From: Pseudomonas bubulae
GTDB taxonomy: Bacteria > Pseudomonadota > Gammaproteobacteria > Pseudomonadales > Pseudomonadaceae
Reading direction: 5' to 3'
NCBI RefSeq assembly: GCF_037023725.1
Contig: NZ_CP146077.1
Span: forward strand, 2,145,001-2,209,000
Length of the DNA stretch: 64,000 nt
A model generated the notes under the pieces. The model saw only the letters and a program-made list of their open reading frames with translations. It did not search any database and was not told the DNA's origin. Made by a program: the position numbers and the translations under genes. The first letter of the stretch is position 1. The number at the start of each line of letters is the position of its first letter. Below are positions 7,558-15,381 of the stretch, one piece after another.

Positions 7558-8433
7558 CTATGACTCCTCAAATATATCCAGTATCGGAGTTGGTGTGAGG
7601 GCGGTTATTTTTTCTGATTTTATAAAAAAATAATTGCACAAGTAGACAATATTGTCGGGCGTGATTGGAATAGATATTTTCTTGTTGGATAGTTTTTCCA
7701 TGACTTTTTTCCTATCCACTCTGTAGATTGATTTTCCGACATCGATATTTTCATCTAGGACGCTAGTAATTTCCGGATTGATTGTGCCATTCGATCTCAA
7801 TCGGAATTTTGCTCTGAGCATCTGTGTCCATTCAGATTGTTTGTAGTGCCGATACGCCAGATCTTCTAGAACCTTTAACATGCTCCAGTCTGAAGTTTCC
7901 AAGCTGGCGTAAATTCCGTTGAGGGCTCTATCTAGGTCTGAGTGACTTTCCCAGTCCTCTTTGCATTTGTATCTCAGGTCATGTTCTACTTCATGCCAGC
8001 CTTCAGATAAAATCGTTCTGATCTGTACTTCAAACGTCCTGTCAATACAGTCGTATTTTTTAAAAATATTACTCGTTTCTACTAAGTTATCAGGTAATCT
8101 AAATACTAGGTTGCATCGTGTTGCAGAAAAACTACTTCCTGCAGGAGAATCAATAGTTGAAGATTTGTCGTCATATGTGAAAATATTTTTAATTGTATCG
8201 ATAGCAATTTTCTGGTCATCTAAAAAATAAAGGGCAATGCGTATGCCGAATACGTCTTGGATTTTTTTTCCGGCGCTGCTATATTTCCCAGGTTCCCGAT
8301 CAATTTTACTGACTATCGAATATTCTGACTTTGATCTCGAAAAGACCCGGCAAAGTAAACCTAGTTTGGCTAGCTCAGCCTCAATCATGTCTTGTAACTG
8401 CTTTGCGATACGAAGCTCGGAGGAATTATACAT
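7558..8433 (-). CDS. RelA/SpoT-domain protein (possible toxic small alarmone synthetase)
   Basis: A 291-residue protein with a RelA/SpoT-type nucleotidyltransferase domain in its first 160 residues. RSKSEYSIVSKI (33-44) matches the ATP-binding R-x-K-S-xYS segment, DVFGIRIALYF (60-70) the metal-binding strand, and FEVQIRTILSEGWHEVEHDL (134-153) the second catalytic segment. The G-loop tyrosine region that normally holds GDP/GTP is replaced by SSFSATRCNLVF, so the pyrophosphate acceptor may differ, as in toxic small alarmone synthetases. The C-terminal 130 residues are unassigned. The GGGGGG ribosome site is the former end of the NACHT gene, which originally preceded it by one base. An IS30 transposase gene now sits directly upstream, on the same strand. 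Confidence 0.75.
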   Translation of the reverse strand: MYNSSELRIAKQLQDMIEAELAKLGLLCRVFSRSKSEYSIVSKIDREPGKYSSAGKKIQDVFGIRIALYFLDDQKIAIDTIKNIFTYDDKSSTIDSPAGSSFSATRCNLVFRLPDNLVETSNIFKKYDCIDRTFEVQIRTILSEGWHEVEHDLRYKCKEDWESHSDLDRALNGIYASLETSDWSMLKVLEDLAYRHYKQSEWTQMLRAKFRLRSNGTINPEITSVLDENIDVGKSIYRVDRKKVMEKLSNKKISIPITPDNIVYLCNYFFIKSEKITALTPTPILDIFEES

Positions 8434-8454
8434 TTCAGGATTTCCCCCCTGAAT

Positions 8455-9417
8455 TCAACACATAAGTGCAACGCTCACCCCTGTATGCACTTCGTACGGC
8501 GTCTTCCAGCCCAAGCGCTTGCGCGGGCGTAGATTGATCCTCGCTACTGTCCGATTGACGGCTTCGACGGTCAGCTTGCTGAAGTCGCTGCCCTTGGGGA
8601 AATACTGGCGGAGCAGACCGTTGGTGTTTTCATTGGTGCCACGTTGCCAGGATGAATAGGGGTCTGCAAAAAAGACCTGGCACTGGCTCCGTAGCGCGAT
8701 GCGTTCATGCCCGGCAAACTCCCTTCCGTTATCCAGCGTCAGCGTGTGAGCGGCATGGCCCTGAAGCATCAGATTGATCGCCCGCGTTACCTGCCGGCGC
8801 GTTCTGCGCTTGACCGGATAGGCGCTCAGATAGCCGCTTTTGCGATCAACCAGGGTCACCAGGTTACCGCCCAGTCCATGTACCGTATCGCCCTCCCAGT
8901 CCCCCAGGCGCTCGCGGCTTTCGACCTCGGCTGGGCGTTCACTGATTGACACGCGATTACGCAGCTGCCCGCGCCGATCGTGGCTTCCATAGCGTTTCCG
9001 GTAGCGCTTTCGGCGATGTCGCAGATAGGTATAAAGCTCACCACCGGCGCGCTGTTCGGCGGCAATGAACCGATAAATCCACTCATGGCTGACCGCCCGG
9101 CTTGGCTGCTCCTGCTTCAACCGCTGGGCGATCTGCTCCGGACTCATGCCATGCTTGAGCCACACCGGGAGATGATGGCTGAGCCATGTCGCCGGCTTGC
9201 AAAACTTGCGCGCACCCGCTCGACGAGCATCACTTTCATGGGCCGCAGAAACAGCCTTGTAGATATTCTGGGTGCTGTTGCGGCGAACCTCGCGACTGAT
9301 CGTCGAGGGATGCACGCCGACCCGCTTTGCAATGCTCGCCTGGCTCTCTGCGGCGCTCAAGCCAGCCTCAATCTGGTAACGTTGTCCCTGAGTCAGCTGC
9401 CGGTAATGCGTAGTCAT
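8455..9417 (-). CDS. IS30-family transposase
   Basis: A 320-residue DDE transposase. It begins with MTTHYRQLTQGQRYQIEAGL and a helix-turn-helix (QASIAKRVGVHPSTISREVR), the IS30 signature. The catalytic core has GDWEGDTVHG (first Asp), LTLDNGREFAGHE (second Asp) and NENTNGLLRQYFPKG (Glu). It looks intact. The frame is open for 23 more codons upstream, but ATG 9417 matches the family start and has AAGGA upstream. The stop codon lies in the terminal TGAATTCA. It points at the RelA/SpoT gene 21 bases downstream, so its promoter could now drive that gene. Confidence 0.92.
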   Translation of the reverse strand: MTTHYRQLTQGQRYQIEAGLSAAESQASIAKRVGVHPSTISREVRRNSTQNIYKAVSAAHESDARRAGARKFCKPATWLSHHLPVWLKHGMSPEQIAQRLKQEQPSRAVSHEWIYRFIAAEQRAGGELYTYLRHRRKRYRKRYGSHDRRGQLRNRVSISERPAEVESRERLGDWEGDTVHGLGGNLVTLVDRKSGYLSAYPVKRRTRRQVTRAINLMLQGHAAHTLTLDNGREFAGHERIALRSQCQVFFADPYSSWQRGTNENTNGLLRQYFPKGSDFSKLTVEAVNRTVARINLRPRKRLGWKTPYEVHTGVSVALMC

Positions 9418-9506
9418 CTGCGCTTGAATCCTTCGGTGTGAGAGCCTGGATTCTACCGGTGGCTGGCTCTCTGCCTCTCGTTTCAAGCGTTGCGCTTATT
9501 CTATGA
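8455..9506 (-). mobile_element. IS30-family insertion sequence
   Basis: An element of about 1.05 kb with one transposase gene. Its ends lie in copies of the palindrome TGAATTCA (8450-8457 and 9504-9511), so the exact junction is ambiguous by a few bases. The boundaries given assume a 2-base AT duplication. Next to the palindromes are imperfect inverted ends sharing ATAAG and GCAACGCT. Removing the element restores CCTGAATTCAGG, a perfect 12-base palindrome; IS30-type elements are known to prefer symmetric targets. The element split a NACHT/RelA-SpoT gene pair. Confidence 0.85.
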
Positions 9507-11621
9507 ATTCAGGCCCAGTAGTTCTTTTACTTCAGGAATGAAAGTCATATTCAGCTCCAGGAAACTAATTTTATCACCCTCAAGGAGATACTGATTATTT
9601 CTCAACTCTGCAATCGCTGCCAATATTTGTTCTTGGGAAAAAAAGCTATTGTAAGCGCAGATAACTCGTATAGGCCGGTGTTTGGTAAAGGTCGGGCGTC
9701 CACGGGGCCAAAATTTTTCAAGTACGTATATTTGAGCTTTAACGGATTCATTTAAATCTGGCAATAGTTCATTGGCATTGTCAGACTGAGATAGTTGATT
9801 TAAAAAATCTTCCGTATCGCTGTGGCATCCACGAGTGAATATATCACCGCGAACACCTTGATTTTTAATTGTGCAACCATAAAATTTACAGTTCACAAAC
9901 GTGACATTTTGAAAGTTAGTGGTGTTGAAAGATGTGCTTGTGAATGCGCAGCCAATAAATAAATAGTTATTAACAGTGTGGGTCTCGCCTAATTCTACGG
10001 CCCCTATTTCGAGATTTTCTATAGCGCTGTCTGATAATTCAATATCGGCTTTGCCGGTCAAACTAATCGTGAATGAAAGCTTTTCATTTGCGGGAAGGAA
10101 CTCTAGAAAAAATTTTATTGATTGCCAGAATGTTTCACGCCGAATGTTCGACCTAGGTAAAGTTGCCACCACAGAGGGTTCAACAAATCTAGCGTTTCCA
10201 ACCCACTCACCTGTAGTGTCATCGGTGATTAATTCTGAACAAAAATTCCCTAAAACGAATTCATTTACAAATCCAATACCTTGGCCATCATCTGAACTTC
10301 TATCTAGAAGTGCATGGCCAGCTAGTTTGGTTACCAATTCATCCAAAGTAGGTCTTTCATCAGCCGGATATTGTTTGCGTGTACTATCAAGTAAATCGCC
10401 AAATCCATCGAAAATCACTTCTGAAATATAATCTCTTGATTCAGATGTGTAGTCTAAAGCCATCATGTCCTTAGCGATATGTTTGAGTATCTTGTATTGG
10501 TCGCTAGGTAATACTCTTAAGTCTTGGCGTTTACGTTCCCTTTCCAGCATCGAATTAAAATATTTGTCAACGATCTTGTCTGGTGAGTCAATGGCTTCCA
10601 TGAATTGTTGGTCTGTAATGCATCGAATATACGATAAAAGTACAGGGTTGTTTAGCCGGTCGATCGGAAAATTTAGATTTCTAAGTTCTTCAAGGCGATG
10701 GGTAGGGATCCATTCATTTATAGTGGGTTCACTTATTCTGATTCTGTATATCTCAAAATCTTCATTGTGTGACTCAACCCAGCTATGGAATTCATCACCA
10801 TCGAAAATTGCAGTTCGACGGGTAGTTAATACGACTTTTGCGGAGTTTTTTAGTAGTTCTCCGATGGTTTCAAGCATTGGTTCAGTGTTGTTATAACCCT
10901 CGCCTTCTGTATTTTTACTTTGATGGAGTAGCTCATCAAAACCATCCAGAATAACAGGGACGTTCCCATTTTGGATCTCGGATCTTACAAGCGCGGAGCT
11001 TAGGAGCGGAAAGCTGCGGTCAATTTCATCAAGCAATACATATCGGAAAATCTTAGCTTGGCGATTTCGAGATAATTCGCTAAAAAGCGGAACTTTATCA
11101 GCTGAGCAAGTAGTGATCTTTTTCAATAACTCAAAAGCTGTACATGTTTTTCCGAAGCCTGCAGCAGCCTCAACTAAGAACAAAACTGGTTTTTTAACAG
11201 AAAGCCTTGAAAATATTTCATGCACTACATCACTTTCACCTGGTTTTTCATTGATGGTGTAGTTCGAATTAATATAAGAGTATACACCTTCGTCGGAATG
11301 TATTTTAGTAATGGCGTCCGCATGTTTTTCATATTCTTTGTCAAGGCGAGATTTCGTGGATTCTACAGAAAAAAAGCCCTTGAAAAGCTCTTGTTCTACG
11401 GAGGAAGAATTTTCGTATTTCCGTATTTTGCAGGCGAAACCAGATTTTTTGAACTCGTCGAATACTTTTTCTTCGTCGCCATGGCCACTTATTTTTACAA
11501 TGTCTGCGTTATGAAAGTGTCCTGATCTAATAGTAAAGACATAGATACCATCTTCTCGACACTTTGCGGATTCAAATCCATATTGCTTGTATATTCTTGT
11601 AAGGGAGTTTGGGTCTATCAT
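9501..11621 (-). CDS. NACHT-domain NTPase (bacterial NLR-like), 3' end altered by IS30
   Basis: A 706-residue STAND NTPase. The N-terminal 130 residues match nothing I recognise and are a candidate effector or adaptor domain. The NACHT core has Walker A EAAAGFGKT (151-159), Walker B VILDGFDELL (223-232) with the typical DGFDE signature, and a VVLTTRR sensor strand. A helical region follows, then pentapeptide-like turns (FQNVTFVNCKFYGCTI) and a short C-terminal alpha/beta domain. Bacterial NACHT proteins are known anti-phage sensors. ATG 11621 has GGAG five bases upstream. The IS30 end supplies the present TAG stop; before insertion the protein ended four residues later (Gly-Gly-Lys-Ser). The loss is minor, so the gene is probably functional. 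Confidence 0.85.
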   Translation of the reverse strand: MIDPNSLTRIYKQYGFESAKCREDGIYVFTIRSGHFHNADIVKISGHGDEEKVFDEFKKSGFACKIRKYENSSSVEQELFKGFFSVESTKSRLDKEYEKHADAITKIHSDEGVYSYINSNYTINEKPGESDVVHEIFSRLSVKKPVLFLVEAAAGFGKTCTAFELLKKITTCSADKVPLFSELSRNRQAKIFRYVLLDEIDRSFPLLSSALVRSEIQNGNVPVILDGFDELLHQSKNTEGEGYNNTEPMLETIGELLKNSAKVVLTTRRTAIFDGDEFHSWVESHNEDFEIYRIRISEPTINEWIPTHRLEELRNLNFPIDRLNNPVLLSYIRCITDQQFMEAIDSPDKIVDKYFNSMLERERKRQDLRVLPSDQYKILKHIAKDMMALDYTSESRDYISEVIFDGFGDLLDSTRKQYPADERPTLDELVTKLAGHALLDRSSDDGQGIGFVNEFVLGNFCSELITDDTTGEWVGNARFVEPSVVATLPRSNIRRETFWQSIKFFLEFLPANEKLSFTISLTGKADIELSDSAIENLEIGAVELGETHTVNNYLFIGCAFTSTSFNTTNFQNVTFVNCKFYGCTIKNQGVRGDIFTRGCHSDTEDFLNQLSQSDNANELLPDLNESVKAQIYVLEKFWPRGRPTFTKHRPIRVICAYNSFFSQEQILAAIAELRNNQYLLEGDKISFLELNMTFIPEVKELLGLNS

Positions 11622-11674
11622 GCTTGCTCCATAAAGCATCCGATTCAAAGGCTGCGCAGTGATGTCTAGATGAT

Positions 11675-11694
11675 ATCACCTCGCGTGAGGTGAT
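11675..11694. promoter_or_regulatory. Inverted repeat upstream of the NACHT gene
   Basis: ATCACCTC GCGT GAGGTGAT, 8-base arms around GCGT, lies 53 bases upstream of the NACHT start. It has no T run, so it is more likely an operator or leader hairpin than a terminator. Confidence 0.4.
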
Positions 11695-11849
11695 GGGTGT
11701 CCGCCTTTTCGTACATTGCTAACCAGTGGGCAACGGCAACGATATGCTTGACTGTATCGAGTTCGATAATAACGAAAAGCGTATTGGCGACAGCATTGCA
11801 GCTTTTTAGCAAGACACCTGTGGTGCTGGTTTGGCGCACTAATTCATGT

Positions 11850-13334
11850 CTAGAGGAGGGGGGGAAGTTTTGAAATCGCGGCTAGCTTCTGAACAGTACT
11901 CGCGCCTTTCGAGTAAACGTCGTGTGTCACTGATCCTGTTTCATGTCCAACCAATTCTTTGGCTAAGGCATCTGGCACGTCTGCCCTTATTAGCTGGGTG
12001 ACTACCGTATGCCGGAAGCTGTGGAAGACGTGGAGTTTACTGAAGGCTGCGGTTGTACGCAGTCTGCCGAACGCCTTTGAGATTGCATGTGAGCGGTGGC
12101 CGTAGCGATTAGCTGATTGTGTGGGTATGAGGTAGGTATCTAGTGCGTCTTGAAGAAGACGGTCCACGGTAGTCAGAAGGCTTGCATGAATGGGTACTAC
12201 ACGTTTGCTCGCTTTGCTTTTGCTCCTAGGGAAGTCGAAGCAACGGATACCATCGACGGTTATCACACTTTCTTTGTTAAGTTGGCATAGCTCTTCGATC
12301 CTAGCTCCGGTGTACCAGCCCAGCATGATGAGGTCAGCGAGCGACTGATTACTGCCATTTAGCGCCGCCTGACGCAGCTTTATGGTGTCGTCCAGAGTGT
12401 AGATTTCCCTGTCTTGGCCTGCTGTCTCGGAACCACCACCTTGTGGCAAATCATGTCCTACGAACGGGTTTACCTTGTCTTTGTATTCTTCACGCCAAGC
12501 TGTGTCGTATTTCATCGCCCACTTCCAGAATGCAGTGCCCGCCATGAGGTACTGACCTAGCGTCGCTGGTGCGCGATCCAATGAGTTGAGCCATACATCT
12601 ACCGTGTCGAAGTTCAGCACGAGTCCTTCGTCTTTAAGGAATGTCGACAATCGGTCCATCTTGCCCACTTGTTGATCAATATGTTTTGGTGCCCCGCCGC
12701 GATTTTCCCGAAATGCTCTGTATGCCTTTAAGCGATTTTTCGTAATCGGTGATTTGCTTCTGTGGCTTGCAGGATCAGCAATCAGGGAAATAAGTACAGC
12801 TTTCTGTTCCAGGCCGACGGTGTGCCTACGGATTACCAGTTTCTCAGCAAGCTGTTTGTGAACTTCTGCAAGCTCGTCTTGAAGTTGCAGCTTGCCTGAT
12901 AGTCCCTCGCCCAAGCGTTGTTTTACGTGGGTTTCGAATGCCTCTACCAGTCGCGGATTGCCACGTAAGCGAGCTTCTAATTCAGGATTAATCGGCGGTA
13001 AAGGTGGAATGGCTTCGCCGATGATCGCTCGTTTCTGGTTCTGAAACATTGAGCTAACTGTTTCAATCGCAGCAACAACATTAGATTGCCAGCCTTCGGG
13101 CAGTTCTCTGCTTTTTCGAGCTGCCTCGATTTGTGCCCACCATGTGGTGAGATACACGCCTCGACGCCGTTGCGCTTCAGTTAATGATGCGGTCTGAAGC
13201 GATTTGATAAACACCTTGCGACCGATGACCTTCTGAACATCCGCAGGGACAGCGAGGCGAACGTACCACGTAGATTCACCTGCTTTCTGGATCAGGTTCT
13301 TGGTGTCTCTGATAGTGTTGCTAGGTTTTGCCAT
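11850..13334 (-). CDS. Tyrosine recombinase: integrase of the tRNA-Ser island
   Basis: A 494-residue site-specific integrase. The N-terminal part (TWYVRLAVPADVQKVIGRKV) is the DUF6538-like arm-binding region often found on island integrases. The middle is the core-binding domain. The catalytic residues are visible: Arg in YTGARIEELCQL, the HSFRHTVVTQ box (His-x-x-Arg), and HETGSVTHDVYSKG (His and the nucleophile Tyr). It lies next to the right attachment site and reads away from it. It should catalyse integration into and excision from the tRNA-Ser 3' end. The 110 bases upstream contain the right-hand TTGTACTACT-like sites. Confidence 0.93.
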   Translation of the reverse strand: MAKPSNTIRDTKNLIQKAGESTWYVRLAVPADVQKVIGRKVFIKSLQTASLTEAQRRRGVYLTTWWAQIEAARKSRELPEGWQSNVVAAIETVSSMFQNQKRAIIGEAIPPLPPINPELEARLRGNPRLVEAFETHVKQRLGEGLSGKLQLQDELAEVHKQLAEKLVIRRHTVGLEQKAVLISLIADPASHRSKSPITKNRLKAYRAFRENRGGAPKHIDQQVGKMDRLSTFLKDEGLVLNFDTVDVWLNSLDRAPATLGQYLMAGTAFWKWAMKYDTAWREEYKDKVNPFVGHDLPQGGGSETAGQDREIYTLDDTIKLRQAALNGSNQSLADLIMLGWYTGARIEELCQLNKESVITVDGIRCFDFPRSKSKASKRVVPIHASLLTTVDRLLQDALDTYLIPTQSANRYGHRSHAISKAFGRLRTTAAFSKLHVFHSFRHTVVTQLIRADVPDALAKELVGHETGSVTHDVYSKGASTVQKLAAISKLPPLL

Positions 13335-13368
13335 TTTAGTGCCTAGAATGAGGCTGGGCGAGTGGTGA

Positions 13369-13391
13369 TAGTACTACCTTTTTGTACTACT
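13369..13391 (+). promoter_or_regulatory. Candidate integrase arm-type sites, right end
   Basis: TAGTACTACC (13369) and TTGTACTACT (13382) have the same 13-base period and orientation as the pair at 1778-1800. In the excised circle the two pairs would flank the 28-bp core on either side at similar distance. They also overlap the integrase promoter region, so binding there could repress it. Confidence 0.6.
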
Positions 13392-13444
13392 AATCCTGCT
13401 TAAAGCCTTGAATTACGGTAGATAATGGCTCGACCAGTGTTCAG

Positions 13445-13472
13445 GTTCGAATCTCTCCTTCACCGCCACATT
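13445..13472 (+). repeat. attR: second copy of the 28-bp tRNA-Ser repeat
   Basis: Identical over 28 bases to 1701-1728, with no tRNA body in front of it. It marks the right end of the island. The sequence that follows (AAGTAAACAC and a terminator) is probably what once followed the intact tRNA gene. Confidence 0.9.
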
Positions 13473-13479
13473 AAGTAAA

Positions 13480-13520
13480 CACAAACCCCTGATTTTCCTA
13501 GAGAAAGTCGGGGGTTTGTG
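13480..13520 (+). terminator. Probable original terminator of the tRNA-Ser gene
   Basis: The stem CACAAACCCC / GGGGTTTGTG with a 21-base inner region that can extend the stem. It sits just past attR, where the tRNA terminator would be before insertion. A decayed version follows the third att-like copy at 15226-15283. Confidence 0.7.
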
Positions 13521-14482
13521 GTTTCTGGCGTCTGGAAAATGGTGGTATGGGAATACCGGCTGAATTTTGCCCGTGCTTATCCCTGAATTGTGGAGGGCGC
13601 TGGCTGTAGATTCAGAGCGTGTTGCAGGATGCTGACGACGTCCGGGTCGTCTTCATTGATCCGCGTCCCAGAGTGCTGACGGATATCTGGGCGTTTTCAG
13701 GATGTTCGACACGAAGGATATGTGCCAGCAATGAAGGAAGATCATGCCATTTGTGCTGGGTGCCTGCGTGCGGGGCTGACTAGTGATCCAGCAATGCCAT
13801 GATCAATGGCGATGTCAGCGTTGCTAGATATAAAGATGTTTCTGTTGATTTGAAACCGGTGCTGATCGGGCGTGAATCCTATCCATGCAGTCCGCGTCAC
13901 TCGCCCGGTAAGCCCTACAAGAGCAACATCAAGCACCGGCTATCCAAGCCTTACCATTCTTGGAATGGCGGCCAAGTCTAGCGAATGAATCGTACGATTA
14001 TAGGAACTACGGTTAAGACGTTTTATTACCTGGGTTTTGATGCGCTGAAAGCCCGCGTTTTGGCTTTCGTGAGGGCTTCCAACTTTGCCAGGCATCTCAA
14101 GGCTTTGCACGGCTGAACTCCGCTCAAGGTGTTCTGTGAGGCTTGGACTGAAAACCCAGCCTGTTTCGCAATGAGTCCGCAGCTTCTCATGTCGGAACCT
14201 TACACCTAGTAAGCGCACAATTAAAACGCACTCTTATAGTGCTCCCGCAAGTATAAGTTCCCTGCCTGCACCCTAACCAATCGCACGATTACACACTACG
14301 AAAATCCGCACCAAATTAGCGCGATAGCATTCAGTGCAATGAAATTCGAAAAAATCAAGCGCGCAACTATTGGCGTCAGCCTTCTTGACCTATGCAAAAC
14401 AAATACTAGTATGGATTTCAAGCCTGAAGTCGACATTTAACAGGTTGGCCTTTGCATCATAAAAAGGAGGGATGCAATCCAT
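13521..14482. other. Gene-poor stretch between attR and the GNAT gene
   Basis: No convincing gene in about 960 bases. Short open frames exist on both strands, but none has a ribosome site or a recognisable product. Together with the degenerate att copy at 15226 it looks like the remains of an older element. Confidence 0.5.
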
Positions 14483-15028
14483 ATGAAGCTGAGTAAGCCG
14501 CTGCCACTTAAACCCCTATACAGGGATAATATGACGCTAAGCCCTGCGGAAGAAAATGATATGACCCACGTTTTTTTGATGGGAAAGGATGCGTGGGGTG
14601 CGGAATTCCAAACGGAAGAATACCTTGATATATGCTGCGCATCGGAAAAATACAGATTAGGCAACTGGTTTATCTTAAGGGATAGCAGCGGGGCGCCCCT
14701 ATCATCTGCCATTTCCTATGTGATCCCGGGGCATAACAACAGTTCATGGATAGGCATAGGCTCATTAGCTACAGAGGTAAACAGCCGCAAGAAAGGATAT
14801 GGCCTAAGCTGCCTGTCAATGCTGCTAGAAGGCTATGAGAAACAACAAGCAACTACAGGGTTTATGCTTTTTCAAGACGTACAAACCAACATCTACAGAT
14901 CAGCTGGTTTTGTTGCAGCAGAATCAAGAGGCTATAAAGGAGCTCACCCGAGCTTGCTGCTTAGAATAAATGAAAGGAATAATCAGGAAGCTGAGTATTT
15001 CTTAAAAAACCCGCCGAGCTATTTTTAA
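14483..15028 (+). CDS. GNAT-like acetyltransferase
   Basis: A 181-residue protein with the GNAT pattern: SWIGIGSLATEVNSRKKGYG (about residues 89-108) ends in the R-x-x-G-x-G acetyl-CoA loop, and YRSAGFVA (about 143-150) is the usual late strand. The substrate cannot be told. An AAGGAGG site lies 12 bases before the ATG, a rather long spacing. An ATG nearer that site is in another frame and ends at once. Base composition is AT-rich compared with the core genes. It lies between attR and the degenerate third att copy, so it is probably cargo of an older insertion. Confidence 0.65.
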   Translation: MKLSKPLPLKPLYRDNMTLSPAEENDMTHVFLMGKDAWGAEFQTEEYLDICCASEKYRLGNWFILRDSSGAPLSSAISYVIPGHNNSSWIGIGSLATEVNSRKKGYGLSCLSMLLEGYEKQQATTGFMLFQDVQTNIYRSAGFVAAESRGYKGAHPSLLLRINERNNQEAEYFLKNPPSYF

Positions 15029-15381
15029 TTGTTCATGAGCAAGGTGCTTACTGTTCTTGCCTTTTTTCGAGGGCTAAACGCAAAGAATACACATGCCCTA
15101 TCAGGCAGCAGATCCACAAGTTGACACACAACCCCATGGGGCTGCCATGGGGCCGCTCGTTAGTCAGCAGATCCTCTGCAGTCGTTATAAGCCGGGGGCC
15201 GTGATTTGAAAAAACGGGTATGGACGGTTTCGAACCCCTCCTTAAACGCCACATTAAGTCAACACAGCCCCCTGATTTCCTACAGGATGTGCGGTTGATA
15301 AAGGCTTAGCCAGTTCTGAAGGTCACTGGCTAGGGTGATATTTATAGGGCGAGATCAAACAAATAGAAGCGGGTTGATTGC
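15029..15381. other. Intergenic region with the degenerate att copy
   Basis: No gene is visible. The only structured part is the third att-like sequence at 15226-15283. Confidence 0.5.
15226..15283 (+). repeat. Third, degenerate copy of the tRNA-Ser 3' end and its downstream flank
   Basis: This stretch aligns with 13444-13501: GGTTTCGAACCCCTCCTT against GGTTCGAATCTCTCCTT, then CGCCACATTAAGT identical, then AACACA and CCCCTGATTT. The match continues into the old terminator region, so it is more than a chance T-arm. It marks the edge of an earlier integration at the same tRNA. Confidence 0.7.

Noticed and set aside
13742..14218. Small open frames on both strands between attR and the GNAT gene
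   Set aside because: No ribosome sites, no recognisable product, and overlapping frames on opposite strands.
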